Below are positions 1 to 12,330 of a stretch of 64,000 bases of DNA, one piece after another. The position numbers and the translations under genes are program-made. This DNA is from Sisyra terminalis. Its lineage: Eukaryota > Arthropoda > Insecta > Neuroptera > Sisyridae. Positions within the stretch are counted from its first letter, which is position 1. Each line of letters starts with the position of its first letter. The stretch is from positions 17,174,001 through 17,238,000 of the forward strand of contig OY292280.1 in NCBI GenBank assembly GCA_958496175.1. The letters are read 5' to 3'. The notes under the pieces were generated by a model. The model searched no databases. It had not been told where the DNA came from and saw nothing but the letters and a program-made list of their open reading frames with translations.

Positions 1-3000
1 TGAAACTCGTACATTGGAAAATTATTTCACTTTGGAAATTGTCGCCAATTTTTTCCCCATTTTGGATATTTTTCATGACTTGTGAGTCACCAAAAATTAA
101 CATTAAATACTTATAATTTCCAACTTATACATATTAGACTGTTTTACGTTGGTATTTTGGCAAATCATTAGATAATTATTGATAATTGTTTGAGAATGCT
201 TCAATTTAACCATTTTTAAAAGAAAACGACACAAATCTGTTTATATTACACTTAAAATGAATTAACAGTAGAATTGTCTGCTGTGACGTAGAAATTGATA
301 GATCGTAGAATATTTTCTCATTGTTATAACATTTATTTATCTCATCAATCCTTGGCACTTGGATTGTTTTCGATTTCAGTAATTTTCCACATTTACGTAT
401 AAAGTGAAGACTTTAAAATCGTTTAAATTGTATCATCAAAAATCATAAGTTAATTTACATTTTTTGTGTATATTTTTGGTGTTATATGACAAAACAGAAC
501 ATTACATAATTATGTTTAATTCCAGAGTAATTCTTAAGTGTATTATTATCACGTCTGAACAACATATTTATCATGTCATGTCATGTTCTGTTTTGTCTAT
601 AATGACTATAATACAAAATTATTTTCTGGGCATTCTCAATAAAAAAAATTCATATGAATTTATCAAATTTGGTTACACATCCAAGTGTTAAGGATTGAAA
701 TGAACAAAGTATTAATATAAAATAAAAATATTCCAATTTATAAAAAAAAGTTATCACAATAGTGACACACGAATAAGTGATATATTGTAGTTTAGCACCT
801 AAATAATTATAGTGTAATTAAAGTAGGTTGAAACGCCTTCAGTGCACTATTTCACATAACGCTTTTATAGACGAAAAGCTTGCAGTTTTTCTAATATTTT
901 CCAAAAAAAAAATATACAATTGATACAATTGATACAATTGATACAATTGACTCTTATAGTTGAGTGGGGGCAAAAAATGGGTGCCTGCTTTTGTTCAATT
1001 TCATCTACAAAAATCACTATCGATTTACTAGGAATTGCTCAAATAAATATTTGTTATATTTTCCCCAAACTTCAAGAAAATAATTTATGTTCTGTTTTTT
1101 CATGGTCTAATTTACCATATTCTGTTCTCAACTGATAGGTTAATCTCTCGATTAAACCTTCTGTCCTACTTATAAAGTTTATTGATTAAATTTTTAAAAA
1201 AAATACTTTTCCAAGACTTAAATCAATAGGTTGAAAATTGGATATCAAGTTTTCCACTCGATTTCATTGTCAAATCAACAAATATTCCATATTTAAGTTT
1301 TTTTTTTAAATAACAATTTAATTTTAAATTACAATTTACTTTCGTTTAAAATGTCATTTTAAACAATGACACCCAGAGTAATTGTTTTAGTCATTTTGTA
1401 TAATGACTGAATTTCAGTCAATTGAGCATTTTGGAAAAAATGTCGCTTGCTTTTTGTCTAAATATTATATCACATACTCTTAAGATGGAGATTCACCAAT
1501 AAAATCAATTGATTGGCACATATCTATTGAGGATTTTTGGATAATTTTCTATCTAAATTTTATACTTCACTCATTTCCAAAATCCAAGTTGAATTTGCAA
1601 AATTGATATTATGGCAATTAATACTTTTAGCTGGGATATTTAAATGTGGTGATTCTTAACCTTTGGCCTAAATTAACTTAAGAATATAATAAAGTAGGCA
1701 AAGAACCCCAAATTGTTGGACCACAAATAATGGGGTCCACTAGACGCTCATAATGACCGTATTGTGAGTGTCTAGTAGAACGCATTTAAAAAGATAGAGA
1801 GGCACTGAACTTTGTATCAATTTGGAAAAGAAATCGTCGGACGTTGCCTACTCTGCCATCTATGTTGAAATACTCCAACTATTGTTTTACTCTTGCTAAT
1901 TATATAATAGAAGTATGTGCTAACAATTGAGAAAATTCTCCATGAATTATGAAAATATATTTTCCAAGCTTAAGAAGCCATGTGCTGTCGAATGCCTTAC
2001 AAAATATTTAATAACGATGACAGACGTGTGACACAACGAAAATGTTGGAAAAATTCTGAGCAATTTGTATCGGTAATTTTTCAGGCTTCAAAGTTTAAAC
2101 GAATTATAAATTTATAACAAAGAATATGGTTCCACCAGAACGAAAACAGTGAGCTTTTGTGAAACCATTGCGCATACTAGTGTGCGCATGCACACAAGCT
2201 CACGTCACTAAATGTGTTATGGTATATTTTTTAAGGGAACTATTTCTAGCTTATCTGCTGCCTTCCTTGTTATTTGCAAGTTTGAAACAAAAACTTCACA
2301 AACTTTCACAAATATATTATAAAAGAAAATCTTTTTTCGACTAATATATAAATAATGGGAAAACATGGAATGAATTACGACAATCGAATATAGTATACGA
2401 TAACTTTCTAAAAAAGATTTTCTTTGATTAAAACTATAACACTATTTTTAAAATAGATAACTCTTATATTGAAATTGCTATTTAATGTGCTAAGTTTACG
2501 CTTCTGTGATGAATAAAAATATTTAATATTTCAAAAAAATTATAAATAAAAATATGCTTTCATTGACTTTACTATACTGTCCTGAAATTTTTTTTTAATA
2601 AAAATTAAATCGTATTACCTTGAAGTTTGGCCGTTTTCTTTATCACTTATCACTATATAAAAGATGACACAAAACAGATGCTTATTATTTTGCAGATATA
2701 TGATGACATTAAGATACCAATAAAATTTAATTGAATATAGACAATATTTCGAATCAGAGACGGACTTAAATAATTTAAAAAATCAAATTTACTTCCTTTC
2801 GATTTGTTACTTCAATTTTGGTGAAACGGACAAAATTGTTTGTGCAAAGTTGACTCTAGTCGATCAAAGTTCATTTAACACTTCCAATTCATCCTAAAAA
2901 ATTTACAATAGATGTTAATTTTTTCTTCATTAATACCATAATTTATTGAAGAAATTAAAAAAATTTGGCTAATTTAAATTCCTTCCTTTATCTACGCATG

Positions 3001-3560
3001 TGCAAAAGGCGTGGTAAAGCCTAATTTTGGTACATCGCCATCTATAAGCCGGTTTTTGGAAGCTGTATATAAGTTTCTCGTCTCTGGTAAGTACTGTATC
3101 TTTATAAAAAAAAGGCACAAAAATCATCCCCCTATCAGCAAATTCTATTACTTTTGCAAATGACGGTAAATGTTAAGACGTAAATCGTTAAGCTCCTCAT
3201 GGATGGGAATGCGGTACTCTGAATTAATGGAGACAGGAGGAACTTGGGATATCAAGCCTTGGAAGGGAAATAGTCGAAAAGCACCTAGTACTCCGATTGG
3301 TGAGGTTCTCCAGCTACTGGGTACTAGCTAGATGAACTAGGAACCCAGGAAACCTAATAATCCCTGAGGCTGCAGTGTTGAAGCTTATCTATTCTCGACC
3401 TGAAAGTCCCACCTTAATATATAAAAGATTTAGGGCAAAAACTTCAAAATAATTTCCTGGAAAGCAGGGGATGTGAATATAATGCTAAAATACTCCAAGT
3501 GGAATGAGTTCTGAAATTGTCGGTTCCATGGTTTTATTTCAATTAAGTTTAATACAATTG
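1..3560. other. Intergenic, no gene recognised
   Basis: AT-rich DNA with no long open frame starting at ATG and no protein I recognise. A slightly GC-richer stretch at about 3180-3410 may be part of an older mobile element, but I found no partner for it in the window. A short imperfect inverted repeat lies at about 1742-1778. Everything else looks like unconstrained intergenic sequence. Confidence 0.5.
915..950. repeat. 9-bp tandem repeat, four copies
   Basis: TACAATTGA is repeated four times without a mismatch, preceded by a run of A. It is a minisatellite-like expansion with no evident role. Confidence 0.9.
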
Positions 3561-3582
3561 GTTCATGTCCGTTATAGAATCG

Positions 3583-3728
3583 TCAAATCTGACAACGTTG
3601 CAATACCTACATTGTTTTTAAGTTAATTCACGAAAAATTCGGCCCTTAATGAAAGTTTAGCCACAAAAAAGAAAATTATTCCATATTAGAATTGAATTAG
3701 CTAAAAATTTGCGAGTAGATTAAAACAC
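3583..3728 (+). mobile_element. Degenerate copy of the 19.4-kb hAT-like MITE
   Basis: This stretch aligns in the same orientation with the intact element at 19377-19601. Shared landmarks are CAACGTTGCA, TTTAGCCACAAAA and ATATTAGAATTGAATTA. The terminal repeats are eroded, so it is an old copy. Shorter fragments carrying AACRTTGCCAGATATT occur at 8494-8536 and 12772-12817, showing a dispersed family. Confidence 0.75.
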
Positions 3729-3963
3729 TAACTCGAAAATATAACGATTCTAACCATTTTTAAAATTGAATCTTTATTTTTATTTAAAATATTTACAGTC
3801 GTAATTAAAAGCCGATGGCTATAAGAAATAAGCGGTACTTTTCTAAAATTTGAATATTCAAATCGCTGAACATTATTCAGGGAATAAATAATCGCTATTG
3901 TTATTTTCTATAGCGATTTAAATCGATCAATAATTGCAAACATTTGCTTTGTTAATCATTATA

Positions 3964-4221
3964 TTTTTCAACAATTAAATTTGCATTGTTCTTCTGTCAA
4001 AATTGCTTCTTCTTTTTGTATATGCAACCCAGCGAGCATAAAAAAATCAAAGCTTGTCATTAAGCTCATTAAAATTACACTGCTCAAAAGTACTCAATCT
4101 AGTGGAACGTCAATGACGTCATAATTTTCGTTCCCACGATTAAAGCTTTTATGTACACCGGGTTGCATATAGAGCAACCCAATTTTGACAGATGAACAAT
4201 GCAAATTTAATTGTTGAAAAA
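3964..4221. mobile_element. TIR element with TA flanks (MITE)
   Basis: Arms of about 60 bp at 3964-4030 and 4160-4221 are inverted copies, beginning TTTTTCAACAATTAAATTTG and ending with its complement. The element is flanked by TA on both sides (3962-3963 and 4222-4223), as expected for Tc1/mariner-type insertions. The roughly 130-bp interior holds no coding capacity but includes the palindrome TGACGTCA. The superfamily assignment rests only on the TA flanks. Confidence 0.75.
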
Positions 4222-4224
4222 TAC

Positions 4225-6152
4225 AATTTAAAATGGGAAAAATGATTGCCTAAGTATTCAATTTTAACTACTGATTGATTTAAATTGATAAAAGGAACTT
4301 TATTATAGGTTTTATGGTCCATATGTATTTGCAATTCACTGGTTTTTATAGTAATCTAGCAAACTTTGTCCTACCCAAACGTTGGATTTTCATTTAGCTG
4401 GCATAATTAATAAAATTTCAATTATAAAAAATACTATAAAACCATCATAATTACAAATTAATAATAAAGGAATTCCTAAATTGTATGAATTTCTAGTTTA
4501 TCAATTCAATAAACATAATATTTTTTTCAATCTCTTTCAATGGCTTTGTCTATACTCTCCATTTCCGCATTTTCATCTATTTTTGCCAATTATCCGATTG
4601 TCAAGTTAACAGATTTCTTTGAAGAAAGTTTTTCTTTCATTTCTGTTGATTTTAATTAGATTTTGCAAATCAATTTTTACGTTCTTAACAATGTTTTGTT
4701 ACTGTTTATACAATATATAAATAATATATTGGGGTTATATTTATGTTATATAATTTTATTCAGTTCATAAATTTATTTTTACCTTACTAGTGTATTTTAT
4801 CAATAGAATTAAAGTTTTTAAAATCTTTTTTTTTACTTGCATCTCACCTTTTTTATCTCTTATTTCTCTATCGACCTTGTTATAATTCAGCCTATTGTAG
4901 AAATGTTCTAAAGATATTTAAAAACTTTAAAATTTAAATATATAAAACTTCCATTTTTGCTACGGAACTCTTAAACATAATAATCGGCACAAAATTCCCT
5001 TCAAAGAAAAATAATGGAAAGTTTTCCCTGGTGTTGATTTATTGCACAATTTAAACAAAGATGTGGTGTTTACATGTTATTTTTAAAAGAAAAATGTTTG
5101 ATTTTAATAAAAAAATATGCTACTATAACGTCACCATATTATTATTGTTTCAGACGAAAGTAATTATCAATGCATTATGTTAATTTCGGAAAATCCCTAC
5201 CACTACATTGGCTTAATTTTTGGGAAAGGAAAATCTTTGAATTGGCGTTGATATTTTAATGATTAATGGATCTTATTTTGAACTAATGTCGTGAAAATTA
5301 GTAAATGTTCTGCTTTTAATTGTCGTAAATCATAAAATTATTTCTTATCTTATTACATTTTTTTTAATTAGTCTGATAACGTAAGACAGTTATTACCGTA
5401 ACGGTGACATATCTGTTTAATGTAAACATCCGATATATCTTACAATAATAATTGTAAGTCATTTTATATCGTGAATTTGTTAAGATTACATCGTTCAATA
5501 TAAATGTGCACTATTTCCTATAAATTTTCACTTTTTTAAATAAAATCGAATCGAAAAACGGTAATTTTCCATTTTTTATATCAGTTTTTGGTTATTACTT
5601 TCCAAAGCCTAATTGTGTCAGTAATTCGTGAAGATTGTGAATCAAAATTAATAGCAAATTAATTTATATTTTTCTTAAAAAAGGGGTAAATTAACGCTTT
5701 TAATTATACAAAAATTTATATTTTTCGAGTTATACTTTAGTTTCAAAATTAGCTAATGACTTCAAGTTACAATGCAGAATTGAAATTTGGAATAAAATGT
5801 ATAATTTCTATGTAAAAAGAGTAGAAAAGAATCAATATTTGTTATCCAGGTTTAAGAATTTATCGAATTTATCGAAGTATTATTATTCAAATATAATTAT
5901 TTATCGAATTATTTATCGAATATATTGATTTCCAAATATTTTTCATTTAAATACCGAGCCAGTTGCTTTAAATTCGATACCGTCCAAAACAATCTGCATT
6001 ACCGACATAAACATTGAAATGTCAAATGTGCTAGATTGTGTCAAATTTAAATGTCACACCATGTGTCTTTTAAAAAAATGTGATTTATTAGTGTTAAATA
6101 AATAAAATCTTATGAAATTAATTTTAACTAATATGATTACGACTTTATTATA
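4225..6152. other. Intergenic, no gene recognised
   Basis: AT-rich sequence with no supportable open frame. A segment near 4710-4760 shares an AT-rich palindromic motif (CAATATATAAA) with 14272-14350, probably a small dispersed repeat. The last few hundred bases should contain the promoter of the downstream riboflavin transporter gene, but I see no clear TATA box. Confidence 0.5.
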
Positions 6153-7908
6153 ATGTCTTCCAATGATATTATAAATCCTCCGTGGATTTCTGAAGAGCCT
6201 ATTGAAATTAGGTAAAGGATTTGTTACGAAATCAAAAACCGGTTTTTAGGGTTTCTTGATTTTTTTCCGTCGTTGTCTCCTTATGCAATATGTAAAACCA
6301 CATTTTTTAAATTCCAAAATTTTTCAAAGATTTTATTCTTTTTATTATATTACATCTGTGTCGGTAGAATAAGTCGGTTGAAAATTGTGCTCCAATTTCT
6401 TTATTAAAAATTTAATTCAACTTTGTTTTTTTTAGAGTTTTCGATCCTTGTGAGTCTACCCCGTTGTTGCGTAGTTACGAACTTCAATTTCAAAGTATGT
6501 CGACCATGGCGAATTGGAAGAAATCGTTTGAGGATCGCAAATTTATTGTTGATATTCTCGGAGTTTTGTTTGGCGTTGCTGCTTGGTTAGGAATTAATAG
6601 TACATTTAATGAGCTACCCTTACTTGTTGATACAGCCCCTGAAGGATGGAGTCTTCCATCCTATCTTTCCCTAATAACTCAAATTGCAAATATCATTCCA
6701 ATTATTTATAGTATCGCCAAATTCTATTTTCATGTCAATGATAAATTACTCTCATATGTAGTGTTAATCGTGGGAACTCTTAGTGCCTTATTAATGGCAT
6801 TTTTTTATCAAACCATCACGATCATTAATGGCACTCCTCACAGTCTTACTCTTTTTATTTTAACGTTTTTCACCGCAATGGTTGGGTGTACAAGTTCTGT
6901 GTTATTTATCCCTTATATGGGAAGATTTCGTGACATTTATCTAGTCACCTATCTGGCTGGTGAAGGTCTCAGTGGATTTATCCCCAGTATTATTGCCTTA
7001 GTTCAAGGAGTTGGAACAACCGTTTGCCGAAATGAGACCATTGGTAATCAGTCCTCCCTCGAACCTGTTACACTTCCTGCTCGATTTTCATCCGAAGTTT
7101 ACTTCCTTATTGAATTCGTAGTGTTCATCATAAGTGGTGTATCATTTTTTTTCTTGAACAACCTAGAAGTATGCAAATCAGAATTGGTGGCCCACAAATT
7201 GGACAAGTCGGAAATTAAGCCGGAACAAGTGGTGGAGGAATGTCGCGAACAATTGGGCAAGCCATTGTCGAAGGGGATGTTGCAGTTTTACTGTTGCTTT
7301 TTGGCTGTGTTATGTTTGGTGGGAAATGGGGTTTTGCCCAGTATTCAATCGTACAGTTGTATGCCGTATGGAGCAAGGACTTATCATTTGGCTGTCTCTT
7401 TATCAAACATTGCTAATCCAATTGCTTGTTTTCTCGCCGTATTTTTACCACACGAATCTTTAACGTTATTGCTCAGCTTGACGGGAATTTCTGGAGCACT
7501 TTTTGCGTATTTGATGACCATGTCGGTCATGAGTCCAACTCCTTTGCTAGTCGATAGTGCATGGGGTTCTGCAATCACGGTAATTGTTAACTTTTAGAAA
7601 AATTCGATTACGAATGAATCACTTCAAAAATCGAGATAATTTGAAGCAATTCGTTTGTAGTCGACTTATTCTTAAGTAAAAACTTTTTTAGTTTTTTTTT
7701 TCAGATAATCTCTTGGATTTTGATAGTTGCGTTTTATAGTTATATCAAACTGGGAATCATGGCAATTTGTCGTCGTGGAATACAGGGAACCAAAGGCCTA
7801 TTTTGGTGTGGAGCTTTCATGCAAATTGGATCAGCGATCGGTGCAGTAATAATCTACTTCCTAATAAATTGGACTCAAATTTTCCAACAATACAATCCAT
7901 GTCAATAG
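6153..7908 (+). CDS. Slc52a: Riboflavin transporter, SLC52 (RFVT) family, three exons
   Basis: Predicted plasma-membrane transporter importing riboflavin (vitamin B2), the precursor of FMN and FAD. Exons are 6153-6211, 6436-7579 and 7705-7908, with GT-AG introns; joined they give 468 residues, the usual size for the family. Family signatures are WLGINSTFNELPLLV (about residues 70-84), PEGWSLPSYL (88-97), GCTSSVLFIPYM (170-181) and AGEGLSGFIPSIIALVQG (194-211). About eleven hydrophobic segments are visible, with a hydrophilic loop around 250-290. The last exon carries GLFWCGAFMQIGSAIGA, matching the end of vertebrate family members. Exon 1 supplies an acidic N-terminus; if it is not used, translation could begin at the ATG at 6497. 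A polyadenylation signal AATAAA lies at 7986-7991. The family is clear, the exact subtype is not. Confidence 0.93.
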
Positions 7909-7991
7909 AAATTATTTGAATCAATATTTTTACCTTTAATAGTATTTTATTCTCTTAAGAAATACAAACAAATGTATCTAATAGAAATAAA

Positions 7992-9920
7992 AATTAACCC
8001 AAAATGTACCATTTTTATCTAGCTACTTTTTTATTTTGAATACTCCTCTAGGTATTAGTTTTGTGTGTTATTTTTTACTTGTTAAATTATTATTGTAAAA
8101 TTATTTTATATCATATTTAAATATATACTCAAACAATTAAGGGAGCAAAATTTCCTGTTTTTTGATTTTCCATATTTTATCTTATAAGTCTATTTTGATG
8201 TTATTCTTGTTGATAAATAAACTAACAAATTATATTTTAACTACTTAATTTATTCTTGAAAACCTATTTTCCTTGTTGTACCTATTTAAAAATTTCAAAT
8301 CTTTAAAATGAAACCGTCAAGAATGGTTGGGGTAAATCGATTTAAAAAAAATAATTATAAAGTGTACCGGAAAGTAATTTCGTTTCAAAACCTGGGTAAC
8401 TTTTTGTGTATTGAGGACCAAATTATAATTTATTTTTGGTACGCAAGCCGGAGTAGGAAATTTTCAAAGTCTTATTACTTATAAATTGTTTTTGAAATTA
8501 AAAACAAAGTAGAAAATTCAACATTGCCAGATATTGACCGACCAAAAAGGAACTTGGGCCGTAACGGGAACACAAGATAATATTTCTTTAAATAATTTTT
8601 ATTTTTTTTATAGATCCATCGATTTATACGTATATTTTCCTAGGGAGAACGAATTGCGCAACCATATCCTATATCCATCATGAATTTGATTAATGATTCT
8701 CGAACAATCCCCAAATTTTCAAGCATTATTTTCTTTATATAATTCCTTATCAACAATCAATTTTAAATGTTTAAATTTGAAATTAATACAACCCTGAAGT
8801 GGCTAATGTGCGTTTAAAATTTCGAATTTAGCCATGAGTTCACATTTTGGTTCCACAGATGGCACTAAAAAAAGTTAGTTTGAATTGAAATACGTGCTAA
8901 GAGTTCTCTCTGTATCGCATTAGGTGGCGTCACAAACTTACATGATCTGATGGTAATATTTGCAATTTTAAATTTCAAATGCTTAGAAAATACTTCAGTT
9001 TTTGAGGACGAATTACAATAATAAGCAAAACTTTAAAAACATTTGAAAAGATTCCAAAAAATAACTGATTCTGGTCGTAACTGATGATCATTTTCAGCGA
9101 TCCATCTCTTTTATACATGATTGCCGCTTTCTGGAAGTTTCTAGATCATTATAAAGTTTTCTATTTTTTTCTTCCCCTCATCAAAATCTCATGGAGAATA
9201 TTCTGGATCATCTTCAATATCACTTCAATCTCTTTGTTAGTACTTTCGAAAGTTTTAAGTCCGCAACTATACTTTTTTCTGACAGTTTTGATCAAATATT
9301 AAAAAAATCTCGTCAAATTAAAAATCTATTTTTTTGATCAATTAAAAATAAACATTCGTATGACCCAATTTGAAAATGGGTACTCAGTTATTCGGGTAGT
9401 AATGTACGGGTTAAATTACCTGCGAGGTTGAAACAAAACAAGTTGATCCCAAAGAAATCTTAAAAAGTCGCTAGGTATCTTTCCGGTTCTTATCCTAGAA
9501 TTTCTGCAGCCTGATAATAGCAAACCTTATAAATCCGGGACCCACTTAATCTTAAAGTACATCCCTGGATAGACCTCATTATTGTGGAAAACTTAAACTG
9601 CTGAAATATGTATAAGGAAATCATGGAGAATGTTGTAGGACATTAAAATTAAACATTTGATTATGACATTTTTTTTCTTCTCATTATTTTCTTAACATCA
9701 AAGTACAAAAATTATATGAAAGTAAAAAAAATCTTTTATAGATTTACCCAGAGGTTGTAACAAAAATTGAAATTTTTATTCATGGAAATTAAAGGAGTTT
9801 TCCAGATTTGGAAAACACGAGAAAGGAACATGGTTAATTTTTTTCTTTAACGAAAGTAAGTGGTTTTGCTCGGTGGTGTACCAAAAAAGAACCGAAAACA
9901 ATGAAATTGTTGCCAAATTA
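7992..9920. other. Intergenic with repeat fragments
   Basis: No gene recognised. 8494-8536 is a fragment of the MITE family described at 19377-19601. 8825-8945 is a diverged copy of the dispersed repeat found at 29800-30115 and 63700-64000, sharing the piece around GGCACTAAAAA. 9370-9560 is somewhat less AT-rich and of unknown origin. Confidence 0.5.
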
Positions 9921-10244
9921 TTAGAGTCGTGTGTAAATCATAGTTGCATTTTTGCCATTTGTTTCTGGATTGTGGGTGGTTGTATGTTCTGCTAATCTTG
10001 ATGCCGACATGAAGCTTTTGCTGCAAATTGTACAACAATGAATTAATTTTTCATAGGCACAGCGAATATGTTCCACCAATTCTGATCGATTTGGAAAATT
10101 AGTTCCGCAACAGGCGCAAATGAAAGTCTTCTTAAAATGATTCCTCATCGCAATTGCGTTGGGGAAACATTTCTTGCAACATTTGCATGTAATATATTTC
10201 TTCCATCCTCTTGATTTTGATGAATTATTTGCTGCCGAATTCAT
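9921..10244 (-). CDS. Small zinc-finger protein, possibly a terminal exon
   Basis: A 107-residue open frame with three zinc-finger-like units. Finger 3 is a canonical C2H2 unit: C71-x2-C74-x12-H87-x3-H91. Finger 2 has C43-x2-C46-x12-H59 followed by C62, a C2HC variant. Finger 1 has C20-x2-C23-x12-H36 without an obvious fourth ligand, so it may be degenerate. The protein probably binds nucleic acid in the nucleus; its target is unknown. Twelve bases upstream of the ATG (at 10256 on the minus strand) there is a good splice acceptor, TTTTTTCCAG, and the frame stays open to it. This may therefore be the last coding exon of a longer protein, or the ATG exon after a 5'-UTR intron. I did not find an upstream exon. 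Confidence 0.7.
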   Translation of the reverse strand: MNSAANNSSKSRGWKKYITCKCCKKCFPNAIAMRNHFKKTFICACCGTNFPNRSELVEHIRCAYEKLIHCCTICSKSFMSASRLAEHTTTHNPETNGKNATMIYTRL

Positions 10245-11240
10245 GTTTTCGAAAATCTGGAAAAAAACTCAAAATTTACTTTTCATTATACGTATTTGGC
10301 TAACATTTAATATGTCCCATTTTATTTGAGTTTGTGATTACTGGATGGCCCATATCTAAGGTAAAAAGGATTCGTATTGGGGTAAGGGAAATAAAGAAGA
10401 AGATGGATTGAAATTTTGGGTTAATTAAAAGATGGAATGGATTAGTTCAAAGTTCCTGGCTTAATGAAACTCGCAAGGGATTTTGGAAGGATGATTTCAA
10501 CCACGCGGGAACCTATAACTGCCGTCAGGCAAAAAACAGAAATAGATAGTATTACAGATATAAGACTATATAAAGCTTAGAGACAAATACCGAAACAATG
10601 ATAAAGAAGATTTCTTGAAAAATGGTTAAAATACACTTTTCTATTGTCATGCAATCTTTTTCAGTGGTCATTTGCAATGTGAAGATTTACAAATTTTGCA
10701 AATTTTTGCTTTCTTTTTCGTTGGCGATTGAAATACATGGCTTCAACTTATGCCAATATTTCTAGAATATTAATGCATTATTTGTATTAGTAGCTTATAA
10801 AAATTATGCATGTAATTTATTATTATTATTTATATATTAAAATTTATTTTTGTCAAAGTTATTAATGGACAAAGTTAAAGTTTAAATAAAATTCTTAATT
10901 GCTTTTAACATTCCTTTTGTTGATATTATCTTTATCAATCAATGCATTAAGTAAATTTCAATAAACTTTAGATAGGAAATTGAGTCAAACGACATTAATA
11001 GTTAATCATTAATTCATTAATTGCTGGTCGGAAATGATAAAATAAAACATTTAACAGTAAAAATTGTTTTTTTGATATTTTTTTTTAATAATCATTAAAA
11101 TTGATTGATTTAGGTGTTTTAAATATTTTTTTATGGTTTCATCAATAAAATATTATTATCTTTGATATATAACATAAATTTTGATTTAAAACAGCGTTTT
11201 GAATAAAAAACTTCTACTAAAAAAATAAATTCATAAATGC
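10245..11240. other. Intergenic with a degenerate ribozyme-like repeat fragment
   Basis: No gene recognised. At about 10643-10700 the minus strand carries a decayed relative of the inverted-repeat element at 14362-14554; both contain GACCACTGA followed by AAGATTGC. The rest is AT-rich spacer. Confidence 0.5.
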
Positions 11241-11241
11241 T

Positions 11242-11831
11242 TAATGTCCGACCGAACTTTCGGTTTCAGTTTCGGTTTTGGCTTAGTTTCGGCTTGGTTC
11301 TGGTTTCGGCTGTTGTCAAGCCGAAACTACGACCGAAACCGAAACTACATTCGTGAACTAAAATGTATTGTTTTTCACTTATTTTTTGATTCTTTGTTTA
11401 TGAGTACTGATAACTATCAGTTCATTTAAATTTGGTTGATATTATATTTGTTTTTTTTTTCAGTTCGAAAGAGAACTGATCAAAGTTTAACAGAAATTAT
11501 TTTGTTTTTAAGATATTAAAAAGAGTACTTTATATTTTATGTTATTCGTAACTAATATTAAGAAGAAATATTAGGTGTATTTGTTTCAAATTAACCCCTT
11601 ATTTCAGCATAAATAATTCATTTGAAATAAGAAATGACAATAATATGTAATGTAAATGCTTAGCTCAAATATTAGGGACTAATCGATTAATGAATACCTG
11701 TGAAAGTAAAGAGACGAAAACATGACCTTATATGGAAGTTTCGGTCGTAGTTTTGGCTTGAGGACAGCCGAAACCAAAACTAAACCGAAATTTTTGGCCG
11801 AAACCGAAATCGAAAGTTCGGTCGGACACTA
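11242..11831. mobile_element. Non-autonomous DNA element with long terminal inverted repeats
   Basis: Arms of about 100 bp at each end are inverted copies. The outer termini read TARTGTCCGACCGAAC and the arms are rich in repeated TTTCGG/CCGAAA units. The interior of about 390 bp encodes nothing recognisable. The terminal sequence resembles hAT-type ends, but I could not find a convincing 8-bp target duplication, so the superfamily is uncertain. Confidence 0.75.
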
Positions 11832-12234
11832 CTAATCGGTTTAGAGTTCCGTAATGATACTCCAAACCAATGGTATCGTCGTCTTAAATAAATACAAAAA
11901 ATATTCACAGAATTAAGTTACAAAATCTCTTGAGGTTCTTTTGATTTTGGAATTTAAAAAAAAAATAATGGATTTTTTGTGTCCTTCTGGTATTCAATTT
12001 TTGTTCTTTAATTTTTTTTTTATTAAAAATTCTCCCTTAATTACATTCTTATAGAACATCCTGCCATTACATTAAAAAATGTTGATTTTTTGTATCACTT
12101 TGATAAATTTTAAATCACTTAATAGTGTTTACAAATATTTTCAGTAACAATCATTTCCTTGGAATTTGTAAAGTGTATTATTGTTCATTATTTAGGTGGG
12201 AGTTTAATAACAAAAAAGTACTAAATCAAAAGAG

Positions 12235-12270
12235 TATAAAAGGCTTGAGGAGTCGTTGATGTTCCTCAGT
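12235..12270 (+). promoter_or_regulatory. Core promoter of the first OBP-like gene
   Basis: TATAAA at 12235-12240 is followed about 31 bp later by TCAGT at 12266-12270, an arthropod initiator. The spacing is right for a TATA plus initiator core promoter, and the coding start follows about 60 bp further on. Confidence 0.75.
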
Positions 12271-12330
12271 TCAGCCAGTACCCTCGAACAATTAGCAATT
12301 CGTGTAGCCTAAGTGGTGTAATTTCTTATC

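Noticed and set aside
464..691. Short open frames in 1-6 kb (for example 464-691, 920-1135, 2159-2344)
   Set aside because: AT-rich, several without ATG, no domain, no splice context and no paralogue.
9084..9302. 72-codon hydrophobic frame
   Set aside because: Composition is that expected of random AT-rich sequence; no family resemblance or supporting signals.
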